From assembly GCF_014903745.1 (NCBI RefSeq), contig NZ_JACVXA010000012.1, forward strand, positions 1 to 64,000: a DNA stretch of 64,000 bases, written 5' to 3'. Under the pieces are notes generated by a model that was not told where the DNA came from, made no database searches, and worked only from the letters and a program-made list of their open reading frames with translations. This document shows, one piece after another, positions 52,759 to 61,134 of the stretch. Position numbers and translations under genes: made by a program. The number at the start of each line of letters is the position of its first letter. The stretch's first letter is position 1. The stretch comes from Mangrovicoccus algicola. Lineage in GTDB: Bacteria > Pseudomonadota > Alphaproteobacteria > Rhodobacterales > Rhodobacteraceae.

Positions 52759-53946
52759 TCACTCGGGGGCGATCCCCGCCACCAGCGGTGCGAACCGGGT
52801 GGCCAGCGCGCAGAGAAGCCCGTCCCGCCCGATCCCGGTGGTCAGCTGCACCGCCGCCTTCAGCCCGTTTCGCGCGGCAGCGCCGGGCAGGCTCACCGCA
52901 GGAAGCTTCGCCAGCGACCATATGCGGTTGACGAAGGGATCGCCGGTCCAGCCCAGCCCCTCTGGCGCAAGCTGCGCGGCGGACGGGCCCAGGATCGCGT
53001 CGTGGCCCTCCAGCACGCCGCCGATCCACAGGCGGAACCGGTCGGCGGTCTTCAGGGCGGCGGCATAGCTCTCATGCGGAATGGCCAGCGCGGCATCGCA
53101 ATAGTCGCGCAGCTCCTCCGACAGAAGATCGCGGTGTTCGGCCAGTTCCCGGTGAAGCGCGCGCGGGATCTCGTAGCCCATCACCGCCTTCTGCGCCTCC
53201 ATCATCTCGAGGAACGGGGCGGGATCATCCAGTTCGGTCATCTCGGCCCCGGCATCGCGCAGCGCGTCGGCCGTGCCGAGGACCGTCCGGCAGGTGGCCT
53301 CGTCGGCACTGTCCTCCCAGACTCCGCGCGGCAGCATCGCGATGCGCGGCGCCTTGTCGGGCATCGCTGCGGGCGACCAGCCGGGAAAGGCCTCCAGCAT
53401 CGCCGCGATCCCCTGCATGTCGCGGGCGAAGACCCCCACCCGGTCCAGGGTCGGCGACATGATGCGGACGCCCCGGCGCGGGATCACCCCCGGCGAGGGC
53501 AGGAAACCGGCGATCCCGCAATAGGCTGCCGGACGGATCACCGATCCCGCTGTCTGGGTCCCCAGCGCCCAGTCGAACAGCCCTGCCGCCACGCCCGCCA
53601 CCGACCCGGAGGAGGACCCGCCGGGCGTATGCGCGGGGTTCAGCGGATTGCAGGTGGGGCCCGGCCGGGTCGTGGCGAATTCCGTCGTGACGGTCTTTCC
53701 CGCGACAACCGCCCCGGCGCGTTCCAGCAGCGTGACGCAATCCGCGCTGCGCGCGGCCACCTGCCCGGCATGGATCGGCGACCCGCATTCGGTCGGCAAT
53801 CCCGCCACGTCGATGATATCCTTCACCCCGAGCGTCACGCCCGGGCGGGTCGCGGGCAGATTCTGCGCCATGCAGGTCAGGGCCTTGAGCTCACGGTCAT
53901 CCCGGCGCAGCTGCTCGGGCCAGGTCAGTTGGGTCTTGTCCGTCAT
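52759..53946 (-). CDS. Amidase signature family protein
   Basis: 395 aa, shorter than the usual 450-500. The catalytic triad region is intact: lysine in LGVKDIIDVAG, and the glycine/serine-rich HTPGGSSSGSVAGVAAG with cis-serine and nucleophile serine. No membrane or signal segment. It is encoded directly upstream of the TRAP transporter genes, so it may hydrolyse an amide whose carboxylate or amine is transported. Substrate unknown. Confidence 0.9.
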   Translation of the reverse strand: MTDKTQLTWPEQLRRDDRELKALTCMAQNLPATRPGVTLGVKDIIDVAGLPTECGSPIHAGQVAARSADCVTLLERAGAVVAGKTVTTEFATTRPGPTCNPLNPAHTPGGSSSGSVAGVAAGLFDWALGTQTAGSVIRPAAYCGIAGFLPSPGVIPRRGVRIMSPTLDRVGVFARDMQGIAAMLEAFPGWSPAAMPDKAPRIAMLPRGVWEDSADEATCRTVLGTADALRDAGAEMTELDDPAPFLEMMEAQKAVMGYEIPRALHRELAEHRDLLSEELRDYCDAALAIPHESYAAALKTADRFRLWIGGVLEGHDAILGPSAAQLAPEGLGWTGDPFVNRIWSLAKLPAVSLPGAAARNGLKAAVQLTTGIGRDGLLCALATRFAPLVAGIAPE

Positions 53947-54009
53947 GTCACGTCTCACTCGTACTTGACGGAAGTTCTGCACCGCGGCGTAGGTGGCGCA
54001 AGATATAAT

Positions 54010-54022
54010 TATTGATGCAATA
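54010..54022. promoter_or_regulatory. Inverted repeat TATTG-ATG-CAATA upstream of the amidase gene
   Basis: Perfect 13-bp inverted repeat in an AT-rich patch, 64 nt upstream of the amidase start (minus strand). Shares the TGCAT core and AT-rich flanks with the palindrome before the GntR gene, suggesting a common regulator. Confidence 0.4.
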
Positions 54023-54127
54023 TTCAGACGGGGATCATATCCCCTGCCCCTGCGAGTTTGCCGAAAATCCGGGCAGTCCCGCCGATTTTTCGTCAAGGAC
54101 GGAAAGGGAGCCCCCGTGGGTGCCGCA

Positions 54128-54901
54128 TCAGAACTGGAAGCGGCTTTCATCGAAGGCGCGCAGCCAGGCGGCGGCGGCTTGCGGTCCGCGGGCGCTGGAC
54201 ATGCTTTCGCCCTGCGCGCGCAGCATCGGCCGCAGGTAGCGGAAGGTCGCCCTCGCCTTGTCGCGCAGCGCAGGCCCGGGATCGGGCAGCAGGCGCGCAC
54301 TGCCCTCGAGCGTGTCGAAGGCGCAATAGGCGATCGGCTGGGTCCCGTCTCCCGTCGCCGCCACCGACAGCATCACATGGACGGTTCCGGCGCGATGGCT
54401 CTGGTCATTCTGCACATGCGTCAGGCGCGGTCTTCCGTGGCGCGCATATGCCAGCCCGGCACAGGCGCGTTCGGCCGGATCAAGCCAGCGGCTGTCATAG
54501 GCGATCAGCTTGCGCCCGTCGAATTGCGGCAGGCGCGGCCGCTCCGCGGTTCCGGCGGGGGCTGCCATGTCGCCGGTGACCTCGACCCGGCCGACGCCCA
54601 GATCGGCATGGCACCACAGCGTCCCCCCCTGCCGCATCCAGATCGGCCGGAACAGGCGGCCGCCCAGGTCATGCTGGATGAAGCCGGGCGCGTCGAAACC
54701 GCCGACATCATGCCCCTGCTCCCGTGCGACGGCGAGACAGGCACGTTCAAGCCCCGGCGCGATCTCCGCCACCGGGAAATAGACGGCGCCGGGATCGCGG
54801 AAGGATGGCGGCAGATGCTCCGCCGGGCTCTGTGCCCCGGCGGGCGGGGCGAACAGAAGCAGAAGCACGAAGGCTACGGGAAAAAGCGGGATCGCAGGCA
54901 T
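54128..54901 (-). CDS. 257-aa exported hypothetical protein
   Basis: The second in-frame ATG (54901) is chosen because GGAGG precedes it. Signal peptide PLFPVAFVLLLLFAPPAGA. The mature part contains ACLAVAREQGHDVGGFDAPGF, MRQGGTLWCHADLGVGRVEV and TVHVMLSVAATGDG, predicted beta-rich. No family recognised. A GTTAAC word lies 60 nt upstream. Convergent orientation to nothing on the plus strand; the Rid gene lies upstream on the same strand. Confidence 0.75.
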   Translation of the reverse strand: MPAIPLFPVAFVLLLLFAPPAGAQSPAEHLPPSFRDPGAVYFPVAEIAPGLERACLAVAREQGHDVGGFDAPGFIQHDLGGRLFRPIWMRQGGTLWCHADLGVGRVEVTGDMAAPAGTAERPRLPQFDGRKLIAYDSRWLDPAERACAGLAYARHGRPRLTHVQNDQSHRAGTVHVMLSVAATGDGTQPIAYCAFDTLEGSARLLPDPGPALRDKARATFRYLRPMLRAQGESMSSARGPQAAAAWLRAFDESRFQF

Positions 54902-54960
54902 GGCGGCCTCCATTTCCGGACAGGGTCGCCTTGACCTTGCCCGGAAATGGTAGAGGCATT

Positions 54961-54966
54961 GTTAAC
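54961..54966 (-). promoter_or_regulatory. GTTAAC word upstream of the 257-aa exported protein
   Basis: Located 60 nt from the start codon, the same range as the GTTAAC-containing words before the two cysteine-rich units (75-81 nt). Possible CtrA-type half-site. Confidence 0.3.
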
Positions 54967-54991
54967 CGTGATCCGCCGCCGCAGCATCGGA

Positions 54992-55360
54992 TCAGGCCAG
55001 GGCGGTCACCTCGATCTCGATCTTCATGGCCGGATCAATCAGCCTGGCCTCGATCACCGAGGCGGCGGGCGGGTTGGCCCCGAAATGCTCCTGCAGCACC
55101 GGCCAGCAGCTTTCGAATTCGGCGATGTCCTGCATGTAATAGGTCACGCGCACGGCCCGGTCGAGCCCGCTGCCGGCCTCGGCCAGGGCGGCGGCGATCC
55201 GCGTCAGGGTCAGTCGGCACTGATCTGCGGCCGACTGCTCTGCGGGGCCTTCGGGATCGATCCCGGTCGTGCCGCTGACAAAGGCGAACCCCCCCGCGAC
55301 GACGGCACGGCAATAGGCGATTTTGGGCTCGAAGGGCGAGCCGGAGAAGATGCGTTTCAT
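54992..55360 (-). CDS. Rid family (RidA/YjgF-like) protein
   Basis: 122 aa. FVSGTTGIDPEG, DQCRLTLTRIAAALAEAGS and the late ANPPAASVIEARLIDPAMKIEIEVTA match the YjgF/YER057c/UK114 family. In RidA itself an arginine at the end of this block (IEARLIDP) binds the carboxylate of 2-aminoacrylate; the arginine is present. Members of this subgroup may act on other imines. Lies after clpX, separated by the clpX terminator. Confidence 0.88.
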   Translation of the reverse strand: MKRIFSGSPFEPKIAYCRAVVAGGFAFVSGTTGIDPEGPAEQSAADQCRLTLTRIAAALAEAGSGLDRAVRVTYYMQDIAEFESCWPVLQEHFGANPPAASVIEARLIDPAMKIEIEVTALA

Positions 55361-55453
55361 GTCCTGGTCTCCTTGGCGGCGTGCACGCGGCGCCCTGCCG
55401 CATCCATGCCCGCAGACCCGTGAAAAAGCCGATCCGCCCCGCGCCCGCAAACG

Positions 55454-55476
55454 AAAAACGGCGCCCGGAGGCGCCG
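55454..55476 (-). terminator. Intrinsic terminator of clpX
   Basis: 7-bp perfect stem CGGCGCC/GGCGCCG with loop CGGA (plus-strand reading) at 55459-55476, followed on the minus strand by TTTTTCGT. Located 29 nt after the clpX stop. Confidence 0.85.
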
Positions 55477-55504
55477 CATTCCAAGATGTCGCGCCGGGCG
55501 CGGG

Positions 55505-56770
<1,266 letters not shown>

Positions 56771-56903
56771 GTCGTCACCTCCTGTCGGGCGGGCCGGAAC
56801 CCTGAAGAATGGAGACCCGGCCGGCCTCCGGTCAGCTTAGGACAGCAGGAATACCTGCACAACGCATAAATCGCCGTGCCGGGTATTCCCGCAAATTGAT
56901 GGT

Positions 56904-57536
56904 TTACGCCTTGCCGGCATCCGGCGTGCCGCGGCTGGTGACGATCTCGTCGACCAGGCCCCAGGCCTTCGCCGCCTCGGCGGTCATGAAATTGTCGCGT
57001 TCCAGCGCCGCCTCGACGGTGGCGTAATCCTGGCCCGTGTGCTTGACGTAGATGTTGTTCAGGCGCTCCTTCAGTTCCAGGATCTCCTTGGCGTGGATCG
57101 AGATATCCGTCGCCTGGCCCTGGAAGCCGCCGGAAGGCTGGTGCACCATGATGCGCGAATTGGGCAGCGAGAAGCGCATGCCCGCCTCGCCCGCGGTCAG
57201 AAGCAGCGACCCCATCGAGGCTGCCTGGCCCACGACCAGCGTGGACACTTTCGGCTTGATGTACTGCATCGTGTCGTAGATCGACAGGCCCGATGTCACA
57301 ACGCCGCCGGGGCTGTTGATGTACATCGAGATTTCCTTGTTGGGGTTCTCCGCCTCCAGATGCAGCAGCTGCGCGACGATGAGCGAGCTCATCCCGTCAT
57401 GCACCGGCCCCGAAAGGAAGATGATCCGCTCCTTCAGCAGGCGCGAGAAAATGTCATAGGCCCGTTCCCCGCGCGAGGTCTGCTCCACCACCATGGGAAC
57501 GAGGGTGTTCATGTAAACGTCGATAGGGTCTTTCAT
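56904..57536 (-). CDS. clpP: ATP-dependent Clp protease proteolytic subunit
   Basis: 210 aa. Catalytic triad Ser107 ([11 protein letters not shown]), His132 (MVHQPSGG) and Asp181 (ERDNF) all present. Forms the tetradecameric chamber used with ClpX. Located upstream of clpX on the same strand, the standard order. A sigma-32-like promoter candidate stands 47-75 nt upstream. Confidence 0.98.
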   Translation of the reverse strand: MKDPIDVYMNTLVPMVVEQTSRGERAYDIFSRLLKERIIFLSGPVHDGMSSLIVAQLLHLEAENPNKEISMYINSPGGVVTSGLSIYDTMQYIKPKVSTLVVGQAASMGSLLLTAGEAGMRFSLPNSRIMVHQPSGGFQGQATDISIHAKEILELKERLNNIYVKHTGQDYATVEAALERDNFMTAEAAKAWGLVDEIVTSRGTPDAGKA

Positions 57537-57582
57537 CTCAATCGCCTGCTTCTCTTGGTGGCACGAGCGCCGGTCCAGTGAG

Positions 57583-57611
57583 TCTTAGGGGTGTCCCGCG
57601 GGGGCTGCAAG
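57583..57611 (-). promoter_or_regulatory. Candidate RpoH (sigma-32) promoter of clpP
   Basis: On the minus strand CTTG (57608-57611) and, after 18 nt, CCTAAGA (57583-57589), loosely matching alphaproteobacterial heat-shock promoters (CTTG, then CCTAT-like). clpP is commonly heat-shock controlled. The -10 match is partial. Confidence 0.3.
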
Positions 57612-57640
57612 GGCAGTCTGCAGGGCGCTTCCGCACATGC

Positions 57641-57684
57641 TTGACAGATTTGTAAGCACGGACTTACCGTAAGCTATGACTTAC
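57641..57684 (+). promoter_or_regulatory. arsR promoter with two tandem GTAAG-N6-CTTAC operators
   Basis: TTGACA (57641-57646) is a perfect -35. The inverted repeats GTAAG-CACGGA-CTTAC (57652-57666/7) and GTAAG-CTATGA-CTTAC (57669-57684) are identical in their arms and 17 bp apart; the second contains the start codon. No ribosome-binding site lies before the ATG at 57676, and a -10 at about 57664 would start RNA at or near the A of ATG, so the message may be leaderless. Confidence 0.65.
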
Positions 57685-57978
57685 ATCCCTGCGCTTCAAG
57701 CCCTCGCCGATCCCACCCGGCGCGCCCTGCTGGACCGGCTGCGGCTGGGCCCGGCCTCGGCAGGCAGGCTGGCACAGGGGTTCCGGGTCAGCCGCCCGGC
57801 GGTGTCGCAGCACCTGCGGGTCCTGGTCTGCGCCGGGCTGCTGGATGTGTCAGCCTGCGGGGCGCGGCGCATCTACCGGCTCCGCCCGGAGGGACTCGAG
57901 GCGCTGCGGGGCTATCTGGACGCGCTGTGCCACGATGCGCGCATGGGCACGCCCCCGGACGCGCCGCCCTCCGCCTGA
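57676..57978 (+). CDS. ArsR-family transcriptional regulator
   Basis: 100 aa winged helix: ALQALADPTRRALLDRLRLGPASAGRLAQGF, then SRPAVSQHLRVLVCAGLL (recognition helix) and the wing GARRIYRLRPEGLEAL. Resembles the SdpR/ArsR group usually paired with an SRPBCC (AHSA1) gene, but no such gene follows here. The ELCVC arsenite motif is absent; two cysteines (VCAG, SACG) lie elsewhere. The gene's own promoter carries two matching operators, so negative autoregulation is expected. Confidence 0.9.
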   Translation: MTYIPALQALADPTRRALLDRLRLGPASAGRLAQGFRVSRPAVSQHLRVLVCAGLLDVSACGARRIYRLRPEGLEALRGYLDALCHDARMGTPPDAPPSA

Positions 57979-58098
57979 CCCGGCCCCGCCCGGCGGGTTT
58001 CCCGGGGACGGGAAGATTGCCCGGGCCTTCGCGGCGCCGCGAAGGCGCCCCCCCGCCGGCCGCGATTTGCCGACAGCCGCGCCCGCCCCGCCGGCTGC

Positions 58099-59262
58099 TC
58101 AACCCGGCCCCGGGGCCTTTCCCGCGACGTTCGGCCCGGGCGAAGCCTGGGGCAGCCGCGCCCTGTGCATCGCCACCAGTTCGCGGATCTCGCGACGCAG
58201 CGGCCCCGGGCGCGGCGGATCCGCCAGGGTGTCCGTCCATCCCGGAGCAGGCGGCCGCGCGCGTCCGGCGCGGGTCCAGCTCAGGTCGCGCAGAACCTGC
58301 CGCGCCGCGGGCGGCAGGCGCGTCGGCATCGGGAGACCGTTGAGTTCGCCCCAGAGCCGCGTCCAGAGCCGCGCCACCGACCAGGGGTTGTAGCCCCCGC
58401 CCCCGGTCAGCAGCAGGCGCGGCGCCAGCGGGCGCACCGCGTGCAGGAAATCCGCATGCGCGTTGTTGGACAGCATCAGCCGCGACATCGGGTCCTCGGC
58501 CAGGGCATCCGCCCCGCATTGCAGGATCACCGCCTCGGGCCGGAACGCCGCCACGAGCGGCCGCACAAGCGCGTCGCGGATATGGGCGAATTCGCTGTCA
58601 TTCAGCCCGGCGGGCACCGGCAGGTTGTAGACATTGCCCGCCCCGCGATCCCCGGCCAGCCCGGTGCGCGGCCAGCGTCCGGCCTGGTGGACCGAGACCA
58701 TCAGGATCTCGGGATCGCGGCCGAACCCGTGCTCCACCCCGTCGGGATGATGGGCATCTATGTCCAGATAGGCGATGCGCCGGATCCCCAGGGCGCGCAG
58801 GGACAGGATGGCGATGGCCAGGTCGTTGAGGAAGCAGAAGCCGTTGGCCCGGTCCGGCAGCCCGTGATGCGTGCCGCAGCCCGGCGCATGCACCACGCCG
58901 CCCCGGCGCAGCAGCCCCGCCGCCAGCATCGCGGCGCCGCAGCCCGTCGCGGGCCGCCGGAACATCTCGGGAAAGATCGGATTGTCCGAGGTTCCGATGC
59001 GATAGCGCTCCCGCGTCCACACTTCGACCGCCTGCGCCTGCTCGGCACGCATCAGCGCGGCGACGTAATCCGGATCATGCCAGATGCCCAGCCCCTCGGG
59101 CCGGGCACGCGGGCTGGTTCGGTACTGGCCGGGCGCGAGCCAGCCGAGCGCCCTCGCCAAATCCATCACGGTGGAGACCCGCGGCACGGCAAGGGGATGA
59201 TGCGCCCCGAAGGAGGAGGCGCGATAGATCTCCGCCCCGATGAAGACAGGCCCGGTGCTCAC
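58099..59262 (-). CDS. Histone deacetylase/AcuC-like family protein
   Basis: 387 aa from a GTG 7 nt after the stop of the glutathione peroxidase gene. The zinc-site and active-site motifs appear in order: GTHHGLPDRANGFCFLND (tandem histidines), YLDIDAHHPDGVEHGF (Asp and His ligands), QCGADALAEDP and LLTGGGGYNPW. Arginine deacetylase superfamily; acts on acetylated lysine of proteins (for example AcuC on acetyl-CoA synthetase) or acetylpolyamines. Substrate unknown. A GC-rich stretch with the GCGCC... repeats follows its stop. Confidence 0.9.
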   Translation of the reverse strand: MSTGPVFIGAEIYRASSFGAHHPLAVPRVSTVMDLARALGWLAPGQYRTSPRARPEGLGIWHDPDYVAALMRAEQAQAVEVWTRERYRIGTSDNPIFPEMFRRPATGCGAAMLAAGLLRRGGVVHAPGCGTHHGLPDRANGFCFLNDLAIAILSLRALGIRRIAYLDIDAHHPDGVEHGFGRDPEILMVSVHQAGRWPRTGLAGDRGAGNVYNLPVPAGLNDSEFAHIRDALVRPLVAAFRPEAVILQCGADALAEDPMSRLMLSNNAHADFLHAVRPLAPRLLLTGGGGYNPWSVARLWTRLWGELNGLPMPTRLPPAARQVLRDLSWTRAGRARPPAPGWTDTLADPPRPGPLRREIRELVAMHRARLPQASPGPNVAGKAPGPG

Positions 59263-59269
59263 GCGGCGC

Positions 59270-59791
59270 TCATCCGCCCCCGGCCAGCTCCGCTTCGATC
59301 GGGCCGGTGATCTCGGGCGAGAGCGGCTCCGAACGCGACCGCCAGGTCGCGGCGATCCGGCCATCGCGCCCGATCAGGACCTTGTTGAAATTCCAGTCCG
59401 GTTCGAACCCGGCCTCCTCGCGCACCCAGCGGTAGAACGGGTGGGCCGCCGCGCCGCGAACCGCCGTGATGTCGGTCATGGGCAGGGTCAGGCCGAACAC
59501 CACCGCGCAATATTCCTTCACCTCGGCCGCGCTGTCGAGTTCCTGGCGGAAATCATCCGAGGGCACGGCCAGGACGACCAGCCCCCGGGGGCCGTAGCGT
59601 TCGTGAAGCGCCTGCAATCCCTCGTATTGCGGCGTGTACCCGCAGCGCGAGGCGGTGTTGACCACCAGCACGGGACGCCCCGCCCAGGCCTCGGTCTCCA
59701 GCGTGCCGCCATCGATGCTCGCGAAGGTGAAGGCCGCGGCCTGCACGGCCCCCGCCAGGATGAGTGCGACTGCGCCCAGGATACGGATCAT
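59270..59791 (-). CDS. Exported glutathione peroxidase-like protein
   Basis: 173 aa with a signal peptide (ILGAVALILAGAVQAAA). The peroxidatic cysteine stands in VVNTASRCGYTPQYEGL (cysteine in place of selenocysteine), followed by VVLAVPSDDF and the WNFNKVLIGRDG tryptophan motif. The export signal places it in the periplasm, where thioredoxin-type reductants are more likely than glutathione. Coupled to the HDAC-like gene, start to start on the same strand. Confidence 0.9.
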   Translation of the reverse strand: MIRILGAVALILAGAVQAAAFTFASIDGGTLETEAWAGRPVLVVNTASRCGYTPQYEGLQALHERYGPRGLVVLAVPSDDFRQELDSAAEVKEYCAVVFGLTLPMTDITAVRGAAAHPFYRWVREEAGFEPDWNFNKVLIGRDGRIAATWRSRSEPLSPEITGPIEAELAGGG

Positions 59792-59942
59792 CTCTGCCTC
59801 TTTCTGCCCGCCCGGGAAGCTAGCCCCCGCCTTCGCGCAATCAAGGCCCCGTGCGAGGGCATCGGATGTGGACACGCGACCGAAACATCCCATACTCGGG
59901 ACAGAAAACAACAACGACTCAATCAGCTGTCGGGCAGAATTC

Positions 59943-60425
59943 ATGTCGCTCCACCCCATCAGGCAGGTGCCCCTATCGCTGGGCACGACGAAGAAACATC
60001 AGCCGAGGTCGCAATTCGGGGCGATCTGCTACCGGCGCAACAAGGGCCGGGTGGAGATCCTGCTGATCACCTCGCGCGGCAAGGGCCGCTGGATCCTGCC
60101 CAAGGGCTGGCCCATCGCCGGGTCGACCCCCGCCCGCGCGGCGGCGATCGAGGCCTATGAGGAGGCCGGGGTCCAGGGCCGGGCGCATCCGCTCTGCCTG
60201 GGCATCTACGGCTACAAGAAGGGCGACCTGCCCTGCGTCGTGGCGCTTTACGCGCTTGAAGTCACCGAGATGAAGCGCCGCTTTCCCGAGGCCGGCCAGC
60301 GCAAGCGCCGCTGGGTCACGCCCAAGCAGGCCGCCGCGATGGTCGACAGCCGCGAACTGGGCCGCATCCTCGAACGCTTCAGCCCCGAGCTTCTGCCCCC
60401 GGCCGACCGGATCCGGCTTGCCTAG
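59943..60425 (+). CDS. NUDIX hydrolase
   Basis: 160 aa. FGAICYRRNKGRVEILLITSR, WILPKGWPIAGST and AAAIEAYEEAGVQG give the NUDIX fold and box; the usual REUxEExGU reads IEAYEEAGV, so the arginine is replaced by isoleucine while the metal-binding EExG is kept. Similar to diphosphoinositol polyphosphate/diadenosine phosphatase relatives in alphaproteobacteria. Substrate unknown. Divergent from the glutathione peroxidase gene. Confidence 0.88.
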   Translation: MSLHPIRQVPLSLGTTKKHQPRSQFGAICYRRNKGRVEILLITSRGKGRWILPKGWPIAGSTPARAAAIEAYEEAGVQGRAHPLCLGIYGYKKGDLPCVVALYALEVTEMKRRFPEAGQRKRRWVTPKQAAAMVDSRELGRILERFSPELLPPADRIRLA

Positions 60426-60486
60426 CATTGAAAATTGACGTTTCGGCGCTATCTGCTGCACCTGCGCCTCCGGAGATCGCGACACC

Positions 60487-60963
60487 ATGATCCGCTACGC
60501 CCTCAGATGCTCCCGGGACCACGCTTTCGAAAGCTGGTTCCGCTCTGCCGAGGAATTCGACGGGCTCGTCGCGTCCGGGCTGGTGGAATGCCCCGCCTGC
60601 GGGGCGCGCGACGTGACCAAGGCGCTGATGGCACCGCGCGTCGCCGCATCGGACCGGAAGGCCGCGCCGCCCCCCGCCGCTGCGGGTGCCGCGCCGGCCG
60701 CCGATGGCCCCGCCCCGATGGCCAGCGCCGCGGAAATGCCTGCGAAGATGCGCCGCGCGATCGAGAAGCTGCGCGCCGAGGTGGAGGCCAATTCCGACTA
60801 TGTCGGGCGCAGCTTCGCCAGCGAGGCCCGCGCGATCCACGAAGGCGACAGTCCGCGCCGCGCGATCCATGGCGAGGCCAATGCCGAGGAGGCGCGCGCG
60901 CTTCTCAGCGACGGCATCCCGGTGCTTCCCCTGCCCTTCCGCGACCGCCGCGGACAGAACTGA
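60487..60963 (+). CDS. DUF1178 family protein
   Basis: 158 aa. IRYALRCSRDHAFESWFRSAEEFD with a C-x-x-C at ECPACGARDVTKALMAP is the DUF1178 signature. A low-complexity alanine/proline linker (about 60-80) precedes RRAIEKLRAEVEANSDYVGRSFASEARAIH. The cysteines (Cys8, CPAC) suggest a rubredoxin-like zinc module. Function unknown. GGAG upstream. Confidence 0.9.
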   Translation: MIRYALRCSRDHAFESWFRSAEEFDGLVASGLVECPACGARDVTKALMAPRVAASDRKAAPPPAAAGAAPAADGPAPMASAAEMPAKMRRAIEKLRAEVEANSDYVGRSFASEARAIHEGDSPRRAIHGEANAEEARALLSDGIPVLPLPFRDRRGQN

Positions 60964-60969
60964 CCCGGC

Positions 60970-60992
60970 GCGCCCCGGCCCGTCCGGGGCGC
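60970..60992 (+). terminator. Hairpin after the DUF1178 gene
   Basis: 9-bp stem GCGCCCCGG/CCGGGGCGC with a 5-nt loop, 7 nt after the stop. No thymine run; assigned by position. Confidence 0.45.
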
Positions 60993-61134
60993 CGCAAAGG
61001 GACAGGCGGCTGCCCGTGGCCCCGCGTGCCGCGCCGCGGCGATACTGCACTCTTGCAGAACCCCCTGCGCCGCCGTAAGACCGCCGCCGTGTTACGCCGT
61101 CCGGTCCCGGCCGGGCCGCCGGGAAGGAAACGTC

